A DNA stretch of 64,000 nt from Procambarus clarkii (taxonomy: Eukaryota > Arthropoda > Malacostraca > Decapoda > Cambaridae). Location: contig NC_091219.1 in assembly GCF_040958095.1 (NCBI RefSeq), positions 26,842,023 to 26,906,022 of the forward strand. Reading direction: 5' to 3'. The translations under genes were made by a program, and so were the position numbers. Below the pieces are notes generated by a model that ran no database searches, had not been told where the DNA came from, and saw only the letters and a program-made list of their open reading frames with translations. Every line of letters starts with the position of its first letter. The stretch's first letter is position 1. Shown here in pieces: positions 35,501 through 48,060 of the stretch.

Positions 35501-38500
35501 CCAAAAGGAGAATGACGATCCTTGACTTGTTGAGGGTCACTGCTCACTTTGCCATTCAGTATTTTTGGATGATCACTATGTTTATTGTTTGCCAGATAGC
35601 AAATCATTCATGGCATGTTTCTTTGAATCTCTAGGACACATACTGACATTTCCATATCCATCTGTAATTTAGGGATTGGATGGTAAGCCTAGTTGGTCAC
35701 ATATACTGTACTACTATTTGGCGTTTTCCCTTCTGGCTGAATATTCTCAAGATTTACTGATAACCGGAGATTCTGTTTTTTTGTGCTTGGCAAATTAAGC
35801 TTCAGAATCCCGGCTTTAGCAGACACAACATCTCACATAGTTTTGGCTTGTCTGGAACACCAGCACAACCACAAGTTCACCAAACTGAATACATTCTTGA
35901 CAATTTCCTGTTCGAACATTATAGCTCATAGATTTTGAAAGTCTAACTGCATACTTGTAGATTGCTACTTCTCTAAGATTTCCCCTTTGTGATGCCAGTT
36001 TGTAACACTTTGTCAGCTATCAGTCAGATGATCATCTCCTCTGATGGGGATCTGGATGCTGTAATGTTTTGTCTTTCATGGCTGCCAGATGTTTCCTGAC
36101 CCTGATGCTTCATTACAGGTGAGTCCTGCCCATTTATTTAAATTTGTTCTGCCTTCTAATTCCACTCTTGCATTTAGGAGTGAGTGAGTGGTATAGCTCA
36201 GGACTAGGGCTTTGATTGCACAGTAATGTACTGTAAATGGAAAGCTTCATTATGAGCAGTGAACAAGGTTGCCCCTATTGCTTTCCACATTTTCCTGCTT
36301 CTTCTATCCATAGATTTTTCTCTTTGTCAGGAAGTACACTGGGAGGCTTTGGTCAATGACGTTTGTTTTGGTGTTGCCATCTAGTAGCTGCCAGGCAGGC
36401 CAACTTGGCAATTGAGTGCTACTGGGTTGTTCTTGTGATGCCAAGTAAGGCTTGGAAAAGCTTTGAATATTTATGGATGAACTTTCTAGAGGTTATCTCG
36501 GACTGAATTGAATAATTCTTCGTTGACTCCTTAGCACAGTACGTGACCTGCCAGGGACATTTGGAAAGATTCATACTGCATCCATGTGGTGGTGTCTTCA
36601 CTGACTGGGCATAATACTGCTTAATTCAGCCAGAATGTATTTTGCCTCCGGAAGAAATGGAGTGGCCTGCTGGGAAAGGTGCTTTACCTATACAGTATAA
36701 TGTCTTATTTTTGTCATATTTTAATATTATTTAATTTTTTAATTTTAATTTACTTTTACTTTTCAGGGCAGTGAGAGGGAGTCATATTTTAATAGATAGT
36801 ATAGGCCGTGTTGCCTTGAGTGGTTTGCGACACAGCACCTGCATTATGGACAGCACCAGATTGCAGAAATCCGTCCATTGTTATCCTCACCAAGCTCGCT
36901 ATAATCTTAACTGGGCCAGCCCTGAATTGCTTGCACAGGTGAGGATTCATTCATATGTACATGTGTGTGCTTATTGATGTGTGCTACAAAATTTACATTG
37001 TTCTTTTTTGGCATACTTGTGACAGTATTGGCAAGGTGGTGACTTTAGCAAAGCCTTTTATACTGTGCTTCATGAATGACTGATTAGATAGGCAGAGGCT
37101 GTGTATTGGAGTGCTTTCCTAAGTTGGATAAGAGCATGGTTGTTTCAAAGGAAACAGTTAAGAGCATAAACAAACTGAAATCCTAGCGTGAAACCTATTG
37201 TTTTTAATTTCCCAATATGAAAGTAAATGTTTTACGTTATTTTTTCTTTGCTACAACATTCCAGAGCAATTCACTATACTTACTACCACAGGAAGGAAGA
37301 CAAGTGATGCATATTTGTTACTTGTATAACATAAAATTTAATTCATTACCTTTCTGTAATTCATAGTACTGTACTCTATTTATTATGAGAAGGGATACAA
37401 AAGTACAGGAGTATATATTGTCTTGGCATTAGAATTATTGTGATGTTTTTACTGTTTGCAGGATCTATATGGTTACAGTGAGAAGAGTGATGTTTACAGT
37501 GTGGGCATTGTTGTTTGTGAACTAGGCAATGGAGAAGTACCATACAGAGGAATACCTTCAACTCTTATGCTGTTAGAGAAGCTGGAAGACCGAGTGCCCT
37601 ATCTTTATGATGCATCCACCTGTCCTCAGAATGCAGAAAATGGGCAAGGTAGGTTTTATTATATTGTTAAAAGGATTGATGTTTACGAGGGTTTTTGAAA
37701 TGCCCTCGTTTCAAAGTGAGGGAGGGAGGGGTCACTAATGTATTGAAGTTGCTTGAGAATTGTGTAACTTGTGCTTTAAGCTTAAAGTATTTGATTTACA
37801 CCATCCACCTTATCTTTCCATTCTGACATGAATCAGACAGACTTGTTGATTTTGATGTGAATAATGCTGCTTAATCTGACAGGCAGTTTGTTACCATTCC
37901 CATAAATATATTTTGATTTGTAGGTATGGCGACGGATTCAGGTGTCGGTGGTAGCGTTGGCGATAACCTCACCAGTATGGCTATTTCCCAACGCCTCTTC
38001 ACAGCTGCAGCCCACAACTTTGTTGCTCAAGCTTTAGAATGCATTCCAGAAAATCGACCCTCTGCTGAAGACCTCCTACACCATCAGTTTATTAGACACA
38101 CTCGCAAGCTCAATGGGACGTTGCCACAGTTCCTCCATCCCGTTGTACCATTAACCCAGCAGACAGAGATTGGTGAGGAGGAGGTTGTTTTACACAAGTT
38201 GCATATACAGTACATATTTATCGAGTATTCTTGTATGAGTTTCGTTTATAACACCCTTCAGTTATTTTGATTAATACACACGGTAGCTATTGTACCAGCA
38301 TCTTTTATGTTATTTTGAATAACTAAAGTACTCTACTAATGTTTTCAAACATTTTGGCTTACTATAGTCTTTTGTATGTCACATAGCATAGTGTATAAGA
38401 ACTTCTCATTTACCAAAACTAAAAATTAATTAAAAATATTGCTTGATTTATATACAGTATTCTGTAATTTTAAGTTTCTTTTTAAGAAAAAATGCAAATA

Positions 38501-41011
38501 TTTTTGAAAGAGTAAGTTGTTTGTAGTTTTAGTGGATATAAGATAAGCGAGAAGACGGGCTAAATTATTACAGTATGTAATATACTAGTACATGTATATA
38601 TATACACTGTATACACAAGCTGAGCTCTGGAACTTAGTTGCTTCCTAAGACAAAGGATCTACTGACTCTAGGACATGTCTGTTAAGGCTGAGCAGGTCAA
38701 CAATCTGTAACAATTGTTTTAATCTTTTCAAATTGGCCCTTCCTCAGTTTCCAGGAAGAGACTGGAAAATTCTGTTCATAGCTTGAGCCTGGACTCATGC
38801 TGGATTCGGGGAGTAGAAGAACTCTCGAAACCCTCTTTAGGTATGCTCCAGGTATGCCTGATATAACTGCGAGAGGGCACTTTACAGAACACTCAGGAAC
38901 CATTTTTTTTTTTCCATCATGCAAGTGGGTAGAGGAACAGATGACTGTTGACTCCTGACTCCTGTTAGTAGGCTGAGAGCTTTTCCTTTCCATACCTCAT
39001 AGTAAGCCGTGCCCTCTAGTTACCCTGGAATATGATCCACCAATCCTTTAAAAAGCAGGTACCCAGTCACTGCTGGGTAAACAGAGGCATATTGTTAAGG
39101 ATTGGTGCCTAGTTGAACCTTCCCGGCCAGGATACGAACCTAGGCCAAACCACTTGTGAAGCGCGGGGCGAGTGTGTTACCAATGTGCCATGCAAGAAAT
39201 GGATCACTAAATATTGTTAGAGCAAACTGTTGGCTTGCACCAATGTAACTGCTACACCTACCACCACACGGGAGGCAACCTGACAAACATGGTCTCGAGA
39301 CCTGAGCAACCTTACAGTTTACATGATTGCTCTTTGTATGCATTGATAACTTTGTTTTTAGTTCAACATCCAAAATCCAGATCATATCTTTCCAGAGCTG
39401 ATTCAAATTTCTGAAAAATTGCATTTTTAAGGGAGCCCCCTTGGTGACTTCCTGAAACTATCTTGCCAAGATGGCTCCATGCTGGAAGGTCACATCAGTC
39501 CCGGAAGTTCTGGTTGGCCTACTGGGGACAAGAGCCAGAACCTGGCCCCCTCAGAGGCACAGTGAGTGGGTAACAATTTGCCACTCCACCTTGAAGGCAT
39601 CCTGAAAGCCAACAAAGCTTTATGGACAACTGGAAGGTTCACAGAAAACAAAGCCTTGAAAGCTGCCAAGCAATTATGCAAACAGTTCACACAAACTTGC
39701 TTAAAATGCATTATTACTGATTGTCACCACCAGACTGCCCAGCCCCTTCTAGCAGCAAGCTCCTCTGGTCAATTCTGGAGCTAATGAACAACTCGCTGAT
39801 AAATCTGGAAGGGAGGGAGGGAGGAAATCAGGGCACCAGGGCTGTAGTAGAAAGAGGTGTTTCATTACATTCAAGACTGGATTTCTGGAGTACTTTGATG
39901 GCTACCTGAAAGCTCATGTAGCACAGAGAATGAGAATAGTACTTACCATTAAGACGGAGAGGTGCAGGCACTAGGAAGAGAAACCAGACCAGGAGATACA
40001 GTCCAAAGCAGCACAAGTCTGACTGGGACCGGGAATATTAACTGAATACCAGGCTGCCAGAACCCTGTTAGAATGCCAAAACTCCTGAGCCTGAATATCA
40101 GCCCAGGACATGTTGGAGAAGACTGTGGCTAAACAGCGTATTTGTGAACGTAATGTGCCCAATGGTAGACAGCAGGCTGACTAGACTTGGTGACACTGCA
40201 GGCGACCTGGGAAATGCAATCTTTGGATTGGCTGATTTTCTTGATGCTTTCCAAGTTGTGTGATGGACAGTCACTTTATCCCAGCACCTCTGTGAGGGGG
40301 GGGGGGGGGGGCAGGCTCTGGTCCCTTGTGGGCCAATCAGAACTTCCATGATTGATGTGATCCTTTAGCATGTAACAATCTCAGGAAGATAGCTTCAGGG
40401 AGCTCTACCAGAAAGAGGAGTTTCATTACATTCAATGCTATTTTCATATTATAACCAATTTTTTCATATTTTGTGACTGTAACAAAAAAAGAAAAAGAAC
40501 CATAAAATTTAATGTTAAATTTACTCTGTGGCTTTTCTAAGACAAGAAATTCTTTAAAAATGTGATCAGAACCATATTAAAGGATTGACTTTATCTTAAT
40601 TTTTCACACTCCTTTGGGTGAATTCCACTGAACAGAATTTAAATGTTGACATATCATATGATGGAGAACTACCAGGAGAACCTGACTGAAGATGTTTCAT
40701 CCTCATTCCAATGGTTTCTTGGTTATCTACATATCTGGAGGTACCAATTGGTCCCGATAGTTAGGGTCATATTGTATGGATATATCATGGCAGTCATGGC
40801 ATGTTTAGGTACTACAACATTTATATCATGTACATGTTATGTTATTTTAATACGCATTATATGTTTACAATTTAGTACAGTACTGCAGAACTAAGTATAA
40901 TTTAAGTGCTGTAATTATCTTCTCTCTTTTTCAGGGGACACTATTCCTGACCTACTAGAAAAAAGTATAGAACAAATGTGTATAAATGATGAAATAGCAT
41001 GGGACTTTTAA
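32560..41011 (+). CDS. STRAD: STE20-related kinase adaptor (STRAD) pseudokinase, 7 coding exons
   Basis: Pseudokinase that, with MO25, binds and switches on the tumour-suppressor kinase LKB1 in the cytoplasm. Exons: 32560-32598, 32746-32964, 33085-33317, 36767-36938, 37462-37648, 37924-38172, 40935-41011. All phases match; 391 residues (human STRADA 431). Start chosen at the first of two ATGs, with an in-frame TAG 33 bp upstream. Seen: glycine-loop region LGSVCGGKG (46-54); VALK with Lys71; alpha-C Glu88; the catalytic loop reads HRA (163-165), so the HRD aspartate is lost; DFG is replaced by GLR (183-185), as in vertebrate STRAD; SPE at 215-217; DVYSVG at 231-236; [10 protein letters not shown] near the lobe end; and C-terminal IAWDF, equivalent to the Trp-Glu-Phe MO25-binding tail. 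Retained Lys71 differs from the Arg in human STRADA. Introns 3 and 6 are long and hold repeats. Confidence 0.95.
33318..36766. other. STRAD intron 3: unclassified and repeat sequence
   Basis: Holds a copy of the GATGGGTATGG-type dispersed repeat at 33795-33910 and a SINE-body fragment near 34415-34485 (inverted ACCAGGTCCCCTAATTACTG with GGGCAAACAGGG). Open frames at 34189-34623 and 34671-34862 and a protein-like but heavily broken region at 35280-36660 have no homology I can name. They may come from an old transposon. Confidence 0.5.
37034..37200 (+). mobile_element. Short reverse-transcriptase fragment in STRAD intron 4
   Basis: A plus-strand frame reads [12 protein letters not shown], then, after a stop, [13 protein letters not shown]. 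This is the conserved DF-KAFD-V-H ... W----L--R-Q block of LINE reverse transcriptases. Isolated and degenerate. Confidence 0.6.
38690..38850 (+). repeat. LINE 3' tail fragment in STRAD intron 6
   Basis: GCTTGAGCCTGGACTCATGC, CGGGGAGTAGAAGAACTCTC and GAAACCC correspond to the tail that ends the LINE at 49930-49975 (GCTTGGGGAGTAGAAGAACT CCCAG...). Confidence 0.6.
39055..39190 (-). repeat. tRNA-derived SINE, family B-like, minus strand
   Basis: Inverted B-box GGTTCGTATCCTGGCCGGG near 39122-39141 and the CACAAGTGGTTTGGCC head follow a body with ACCCAGCAGTGACTGGGTAC inverted. It lies in STRAD intron 6. The rest of that intron (38173-40934) shows no gene. Confidence 0.7.
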
Positions 41012-41236
41012 TATTAGTTGCATAATACTTCTAGTACATTGGTTATGTGAATGGCATTGTATAATTTATGTATAGTATTTTATGAAATGCTAGTTGGCAA
41101 GGCTTTTTCATAATTTTTTAATATTGCAGGAAGTGGATGTTCCTTGCATATCTCGGGGATAAGTTGATTTTATACAAAAATTGTGTATAAATACAGTAGC
41201 AACAGTCATTAGGAGATAAGATTGAAATTCGCGATT

Positions 41237-41973
41237 AATAAACCGAGACGGCTTTATACAAAAGCAGTTTTATATAACTTTTGGGACTATTAAAACATTA
41301 CTAGTGTTTTTCCTATAATTTGTTTCCCAGTGAGTGGTACATTTATTTCTGCAGTGGATGGAAGAGAGGCAGGAGGCTTGATACACTAGTCGGCTTTAGA
41401 GAGAGAAGCTTAATATGGCTGATCTGGGGTTATAGCAGCAGCAGCTTGCCAAATTTAGAGGTTGTAGAAAGGTTAAACAATGTAAATGCTTTGTGAACAG
41501 ATTGCATAGTATATTTGCTATCTTTCCAATTAATTCTTTCATGTTTGCGTATTTTATTTGTTAGTAGTATATTGTTCAAATAATTTTTAAGTATGTTCAA
41601 ATCATTTCAGGGATATCAAAGCATGTTATATTTTTCTTTCAAATTTATTATGCCTAACAGACATACCATGAACATTTATTTCCTGAATACTGTACCAAGT
41701 TAATGAATAGGTTTATATTGGACATGTTACCTAATGATGTTCACTCTGTATTTTCACATCATTAGGGGTGGTACAAGCAAAGTATTTTAAATAAATGAAT
41801 TTGTACCTGATTGGTGCACCGAGTTTTATTGTAAATTAACTTCATTTACTTTGGATTATTGCATTATTTTTGTTTAAAACATTACTGCATTAAACAACTG
41901 TTATAACCAAGTGTGTTTGTAAGAGGTAAGTATTGTAGATACAACCATTATAGTGTGTTTTGGGTATAATAAA
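41237..41973 (+). terminator. Candidate poly(A) signals of STRAD
   Basis: AATAAA occurs at 41237-41242, 41790-41795 and 41968-41973, that is 226, 779 and 957 bp after the stop codon. Any could end the 3' UTR. Which is used cannot be told here. The rest of 41012-42487 shows no coding sequence. Confidence 0.45.
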
Positions 41974-42487
41974 GTAGATTTTGCTTTATATATTTTCACA
42001 TGGGAAATTATGAGGCAAGTCTTATACCTCGACTGCAAGTAGGACACCCAAAACTATGGGAAAGGTGGCATACTTGTCTTATTTTACAAGTTACCAGAAA
42101 TCGACATGATGGTGTTGAATGGGAAAGACGGTTATCTTAATAGGGATCTAAAGCCCCCCAAAATTAATGCATAAATGTTCAGAATAATGCAAATAGGATA
42201 CTGGGAGTCATTGGCAATAAAATGATGTTATTCTTCAGCCTTATCTTACTCTTGTCAGGCACTATTTTTATGCAATAAAAATTTTGTTTTACGATAATAG
42301 ACATAAATTCACTTGAACGGATTCAGCGAAGTATGACAAAGTTTCATATGAAAAGATATACAAAAACTTTACTCTTTGCCATTCTAGAGAATGTAAATAA
42401 AGGCTGACAAGATGAAGAATACAAATGGATAAAAGGGGTGTACAGTAATAAAAATAGGAGTATATAGTGAGTATATAGTATAGTACT

Positions 42488-42640
42488 GTATAGTTGGCTT
42501 TGTTCTGGACTCGTAAGTGCAGATTGTGGGTATGATTCCTGGGTTGGACAGAAATGATTGGCCATGTTTCCTTTTGCCTAATACTGTACCTATGTTTACC
42601 CAGGAGTTGGGCAACTGTTTAGGGATTGCACCCTGTGCAA
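42488..42640 (+). repeat. tRNA-like SINE ending in (AT)n
   Basis: Contains TAGTTGGCTTTGTTCTGGAC, the B-box-like GGTATGATTCCTGGG and a CCCAGGAGTTGGGCAACTG body; it runs straight into the long (AT)n tract. Confidence 0.55.
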
Positions 42641-42642
42641 TG

Positions 42643-42766
<124 letters not shown>

Positions 42767-42849
42767 CATACACAGGTACCTGTATATATAAAAACTTAAA
42801 ATATATACACTAAACTGTGTAACTAAGTTATGAAGAATAACTTGCTTAA

Positions 42850-43310
42850 ATTAAGTGAATTTGGGGGTTCTGTTCCCGAGCCTATATTTGCCTTTTAACA
42901 TATTCTGCTATCACCCACAGGATGGGTATGGGGGTACATTACCACTCGTAGAATGTGTACGTGGTTCATTATGCCACCCACAGGATAAGTATTGGGGGGG
43001 TTCATTATATTTACTGCCAACAGGATGGGATGGGGGGGGGGAAGGGTTCACTATACACTTACATAATTCGTAATATATATTAAATTGCTTAAAACACTAA
43101 ACTATTTTCCTTCATAGTATATTTACAAGTGTCTATACACCTACATAGTTTCCCCGGCCTGGTGCCTTCATTCAATAATTACTTATTATACTGCTCACAA
43201 GATGAGAATGAGGGAGAGGAGGTTCACTATACCGCCCACATGATGGGTATGGCGTCGACCACCGCCCATAAGGTGTGTATTGCGCCCACATGATGGGTAT
43301 GGGGTATGAA
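42850..43310. repeat. Cluster of degenerate CCCACAGGATGGGTATGGGG repeats
   Basis: At least six spaced, imperfect copies of CCCACAGGATGGGTATGGGG, many followed by TTCACTATA or TTCATTATA. Spacing is irregular (about 40-70 bp), so this is a decayed array. A G-run at 43033-43041 lies inside one copy. Confidence 0.7.
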
Positions 43311-43794
43311 CAATATCAAATCGACCGTCACTGGTGGTTTGGGCCATTAAGTATGCAGGAAGCCTAGCCAGAAATACCGGGAAACTGTATAATAGAACTG
43401 AACATCAATTAAGTGTCTCCTTAGCATATCTAGACATTTACCATTATTGTTGGCAATAGTCATCGATTTTTTTTATTGTCCACGGTCACTAATAGTATTT
43501 ATCTTGAAAACTTATTGATATGCCTTGCAGTTGAATAATAATAATTTGTAATTTTTTAAACCATTTAGGAATCTTGTTAGTCAATAAAAGTTGCAGAGTG
43601 CAGTGGGCTGACCGATTGTATTAAGAGTCCAAGGCGATCACTGATTAAATTGGACCACAGACGTCACTGGTGACGGGGAAGCAGCAGCCAATGACGTCAG
43701 TACTTAACGTGGGAGTCCTGCGTGACGGTGCTCGAGGGATACAATTACCCTGCTCAGGTAAAGTCATTACACCCCTTATACGCATTCGCGCGCG

Positions 43795-44075
43795 CGCAGA
43801 GGTTTGGTAGCTGAGTGGACAGCGCGCGGGACTCGTAATCCTGTGGCCCAGGTTCGATTTCCGGAGCCGTTATAGGGAAATGGGCAGTTTCTTTCACTGA
43901 TGCCCCTGTCACCCAGCAATAAATAGTTACCTGGGAGTTACACAGCGGTTACGGGCTGCTTCCTGGGAGTGGGGGTGTGAGAAAAAAATAGTAACAGTTG
44001 ATTGATTGACAGTCGAGAGGGGGGCCGAAAGAGCAGAGCTCAACCTCTGCAAGCACAACTAGGTGAACACAGAAG
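43795..44075 (+). repeat. tRNA-derived SINE, family C, with LINE-type tail
   Basis: Head GTTTGGTAGCTGAGTGGACA and B-box CCAGGTTCGATTTCC; body TTTCTTTCACTGATGCCCCT, ACCCAGCAATAAATAGTTAC and ACGGGCTGCTTCCTGGGAGT; tail GGGGCCGAAAGAGCAGAGCT and GCAAGCACAACTAGGTGAAC. The body resembles family D (56088-56345). Confidence 0.85.
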
Positions 44076-44081
44076 GGAAGA

Positions 44082-44405
44082 GGGTCCCTTAAGGCACTAG
44101 GTCACATCATCGGTTTGCAAACAAAGATTCCCATGTTCGATGCCCACGTAGGATAGAACGTTTCAGCAACGTTCCCTTTCACCTGATAACTTCGTTCAAT
44201 TAGTAGTAAAAAAGGTACTTTGGAGTTGGATAGCGTTGTGGTCTGCATTCTGGGGATGGTCATTATGGTTGACCAGCAGTGGGAGGTTACATATTATAGA
44301 GATAATAGGTCGGGAGTCATTTTATTGTTTAACAGGCCACTGGAAAGGCGGGTCTCAAGAGCTAAAAGCTCGATCATGAAGGCACAAATAGGTGAACAGA
44401 AAAAA
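44082..44405 (+). repeat. tRNA-derived SINE, diverged, following family C
   Basis: A tRNA-like head (TAAGGCACTAGGTCACATC, CCATGTTCGATGCCC) and a body with CCCTTTCACCTGATAACTTC end in a variant tail GCGGGTCTCAAGAGC ... CACAAATAGGTGAAC. Confidence 0.65.
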
Positions 44406-44474
44406 AAAGCATCGAACCCCACTCTTCTAAACTATTGATAATTAATGAATATTGTGGAATTCGTATTTTTGTCC

Positions 44475-44705
44475 ATATAGGTGTAATTAAACACCATATG
44501 CGATATAACTTCATTTGTTAAATATTAATAATACGATATGTTCAACTGCAAATTGCATGGAATTGTTGCAACTGAAGCTGCTAGTAATTTGCAACTGAAG
44601 CCGCTAGTAATTTCGTGCAGTTTCGCGGTTGCTAGTAAGTTGCACCTGCAAGTTTCAGGCTATTGTGTGCATGTGCAGGAATACATATTGAGTGACCTTA
44701 ATAAC
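44475..44705 (+). repeat. Dispersed repeat with TTGCAACTG motifs, copy 2
   Basis: Matches 18690-18955 in order and orientation, including the internal TTGCAACTGAAGCTGCTAGT duplication and the TGTGCATGTGCAGGAATACA end. Confidence 0.75.
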
Positions 44706-45245
44706 TATACCTGTATACCTATTTTACATAAGAAGGGACACGTGCACCCGAACATAGTAGTACGTAAATAAAGTACACAAGGTTACAGAATTCATCCCAA
44801 AATTATAAATGGTGCACTTTTACAATAATAACGACGGATGCATATCGCCTATGTACAAGTAATCCTAAATGATTACCAATAATTATCCACTTACATATGT
44901 GTCTAAACATTACATGTGTAAATGATGACATTCATATTTAGTGACATTAAAAACACGAATTAGAACAGTTTTTGTTTTCTTTATCAAATAATATACAATA
45001 TAAAGACCATATTTACATCAATTTGCAAGGGAAAATACTACATTATATAATTTTCAGCAAACCAGCTTTAGAAGATTAGTGAAAACATTTAGTGACCGAT
45101 GGAGCTAGCTAAAATATGCCATAAGACCACAGAATCTATATTGTTACATAGTTTAATGTGTCACGAAGCACAATGGGTTAAAAAAAAACTGAACACGACA
45201 TTTTCTAAGCTTAGCAATTTACATTTGTGGTGCCCTGATGACATT

Positions 45246-45970
45246 TTGATTTGATCATTATCAAAGAAAGGTCATGAAACTAGGCGGTGGAAACAGGAGG
45301 CCAGACACAGGATACCGAATGGCAGATGAACTACTTCATGAAACGGACAGAGAGAAAGATCTAGGAGTTGATATCACACCAAACCTGTCTCCTGAAACTC
45401 ACATAAAAAGAATTACAACTGCGGCATACGCGAGGCTGGGTAACATCAGAACAGCCTTCAGGAACCTGTGTAAGGAATCATTCAGAATCTTGTACACCAC
45501 ATATGTAAGACCAATCCTGGAGTATGCGGCCCCAGCATGGAGCCCGTATCTTGTTAAGCACAAGACGAAGCTGGAAAAAGTTCAGAGGTATGCCACTAGA
45601 CTAGTCCCAGAACTAAGAGGCATGAGTTACGAGGAAAGCTGCGTGAGATGCACCTCATGACACTGGAAGACAGAAGGGTAAGGGGAGACATGATCACTAC
45701 CTACAAAATTCTCAGAAGAATTGACAAGGTAGATAAGGATAAACTGTTTAACACGGGTGGTACGGTAACGTGGAGACTGAGTACCCAAATGAGCCACAGG
45801 GACGTTAGAAAGAACTTTTTCAGTGTCAGAGTAGTTAACAGATGGGATGCTGACTCCATACACAGTTTCAAATGTAGATATGACAGAGCCCAGTAGGCTC
45901 AGGAATCTGTACACCAGTTGATTGACGACTGAGACGCGGGACCAAAGAGTGAGTACTAGGTGAGTACAGC
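45246..45970 (+). mobile_element. Non-LTR retrotransposon 3' end with one frameshift
   Basis: First frame (45274-45640) gives DREKDLGVDITPNLSPETHI, FRILYTTYVRPILEYAAPAW and the connecting YEE. A one-base loss near 45637-45645 moves the reading to a second frame (to 45896): LMTLEDRRVRGDMITTYKIL ... DVRKNFFSVRVVNRWD. This is the post-RT connection and end module of a CR1/jockey-type element. The tail GGACCAAAGAGTGAGTACTAGGTGAG is the LINE counterpart of the family C SINE tail. Confidence 0.85.
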
Positions 45971-46039
45971 AATCTTTCTCGTTTGTTTGTGTGCGTCGTA
46001 GGTCTGGCCGCGCTGAGGCTGGGACAGTCAGGCACCACA

Positions 46040-46240
46040 GGTGTGGCACCTCACACGTCGCTCCACACGTGACCCACACCCTCTGGACCCACTATATACC
46101 CTAGCCACCCCCTCTGGACCCACCACACATGTGACCCACACCCTCTGGACCCCCACCACACATGTGACACACACCCTCTGGACCCACCACATACCCCAGC
46201 TACCCCCTCTGGACCCACCACATACCCCCTCCTGAAGGTA
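46040..46240. repeat. Minisatellite with CCCTCTGGACCCACCACA units
   Basis: About six imperfect ~30-bp units, each CCCTCTGGACCCACCACA plus either CATGTGACCCACA or TACCCCAGCTAC. Confidence 0.85.
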
Positions 46241-46374
46241 CCTACTATTAGCAAACCTGTGAAACTACTTACGCGGACTTATTTAAGTTCTGTAAATATT
46301 TAAAACCCATTACAGAATATACAACATCCTGTCAGTACCAATACTGTTCTTATCTTCAACCTAGTGACGGGTAT

Positions 46375-46730
46375 TGGGCAGCGTCACTCATCCTGTGAGT
46401 GAACACACCGCCATAGTGACAGTATTGGGCAGCGCCACACATCCTGTGAGTGGACACACCGCCATAGTGACAGTATTGGGCAGCGCCACACATCCTGTGA
46501 GTGGACACACCGCCATAGTGACAGTATTGGGCAGCGTCACACATCCTGTGAGTGGACACACCGCCATAGTGACAGTATTGGGCAGCGTCACTCATCCTGT
46601 GAGTGGACACACCGCCATAGTGACAGTATTGGTCAGCGTCACACATCCTGTGAGTGGACACACCGCCATAGTGACAGTATTGGGCAGCGTCACTCATCCT
46701 GTGAGTGGACACACCGCCATAGTGACAGTA
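46375..46730. repeat. Minisatellite, 51-bp unit, seven copies (array 1)
   Basis: Unit contains CACTCATCCTGTGAGTGGAC, ACACCGCCATAGTGACAGTA and TTGGGCAGCGT. Because 51 is a multiple of three, all frames stay open and yield 17-residue periodic peptides; these are not genes. The same unit forms array 2 at 62592-62834. Confidence 0.97.
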
Positions 46731-46860
46731 TTTATTTTTTTATTTTTTTTATTTATGCATATACAAGAATGTACATAAGGAATGTGAGGATACAATTATG
46801 GTAATTACAGTCTTGTAAAGCCACTAGTACGCGCAGCGTTTCGGGCAGGTCCTTAATCTA
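46731..46860 (-). repeat. GAAACGCT-tail retroposon end with T-rich tract
   Basis: A (TTTA)-like tract is followed by ATATACAAGAATGTACATAA and, inverted, CCCGAAACGCTGCGCGTACT with GGCTTTACAAG. It begins exactly where the 51-bp array stops. Confidence 0.75.
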
Positions 46861-47379
46861 AGAAAATTTTAAGGAGGTAAATACTTGCAAAATTTATAGA
46901 CCAGCATTGACCAGTATTGACCAGCCTCACTCATCCTGTGAGTGAACATGAGCAAATAAGCCATTACAGGGGTTACAGTGCATGCTGGTGTTTCACATAA
47001 AGGGGCAGCTCGGTGTCAACAGGTCTCACAGACAAAGCATTACCATCACTCCACCACATAACACTCTTCCACACTGTTAAATATATATATCTGAAAGACT
47101 TTCGTACATTACAGGGCCCAGAGTAGGCATCCCGTGATGTTCGTTATCATTTTCCATGATATTTTTAGTTTTCTAATTTTACTCTAAAATTTATACAAAA
47201 AATGGATCTTTGAAAAAGTGGTTAAAACCTTTGATCTAACGTGAAATGATGATGAAGTCATCTAGTGTGAGAATTGCAATCAGGTACAGTATACCTCTTC
47301 TGTTTGTTTTATGAGGGATACACCCCCCCCCGTCCTGCCTACAGCTGACATAACAAATGTGAAAAATTCATCGAGACAG

Positions 47380-47612
<233 letters not shown>

Positions 47613-47719
47613 TGAAAAGCCGCCCGTTTACCTTTTACATAACAATGAGCATAAATTTTATTCACCGCCTCTTACGGAGCGTTGGCTGGTTCCGGGTCCC
47701 GTATGAGTTGCAGGAGCCA

Positions 47720-48060
47720 GACCATCAACACCACCAACTCCACCACAAAGACCATCAACACCACCACCACCACCAACACCACACCCAACATCAACAGATG
47801 CACCACTACAATAGTTGTAAATAAGCAGCAGTACCAGTTTATTTACCTGAAGTACAGCAGCAGCAGCTGAACAACAGCCAAAGCAGCAGCAGGAGGAGGA
47901 GGAGGTGGCACTGCTGTGGGAGGAGAGTGGCAGAAGAGCAAAGGCAGCTCCTCTGAAGAAGCAGCAACAGCAGTTGAAACAGTAGGAGATGGTGGTGGGC
48001 AGAAAGAACACGACGAGAAACAAGGAGGCGGAGAATCAGAGCAAGTAAGCAAATGAGGAA
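47720..48060. repeat. Low-complexity trinucleotide region
   Basis: (CAC/CAT)-rich repeats at 47720-47815 and CAG/GAG-rich repeats at 47850-47990. Open frames in several phases come from this composition. I do not support a gene here. Confidence 0.75.

Noticed and set aside
46375-46730. A CRISPR-like array
   Set aside because: Units are directly tandem without unique spacers, and the genome is eukaryotic.
46356-46778. Long open frames in several phases over the 51-bp array
   Set aside because: A 51-bp unit is 17 codons, so frames stay open by arithmetic. No start context, and the same array elsewhere has different flanks.
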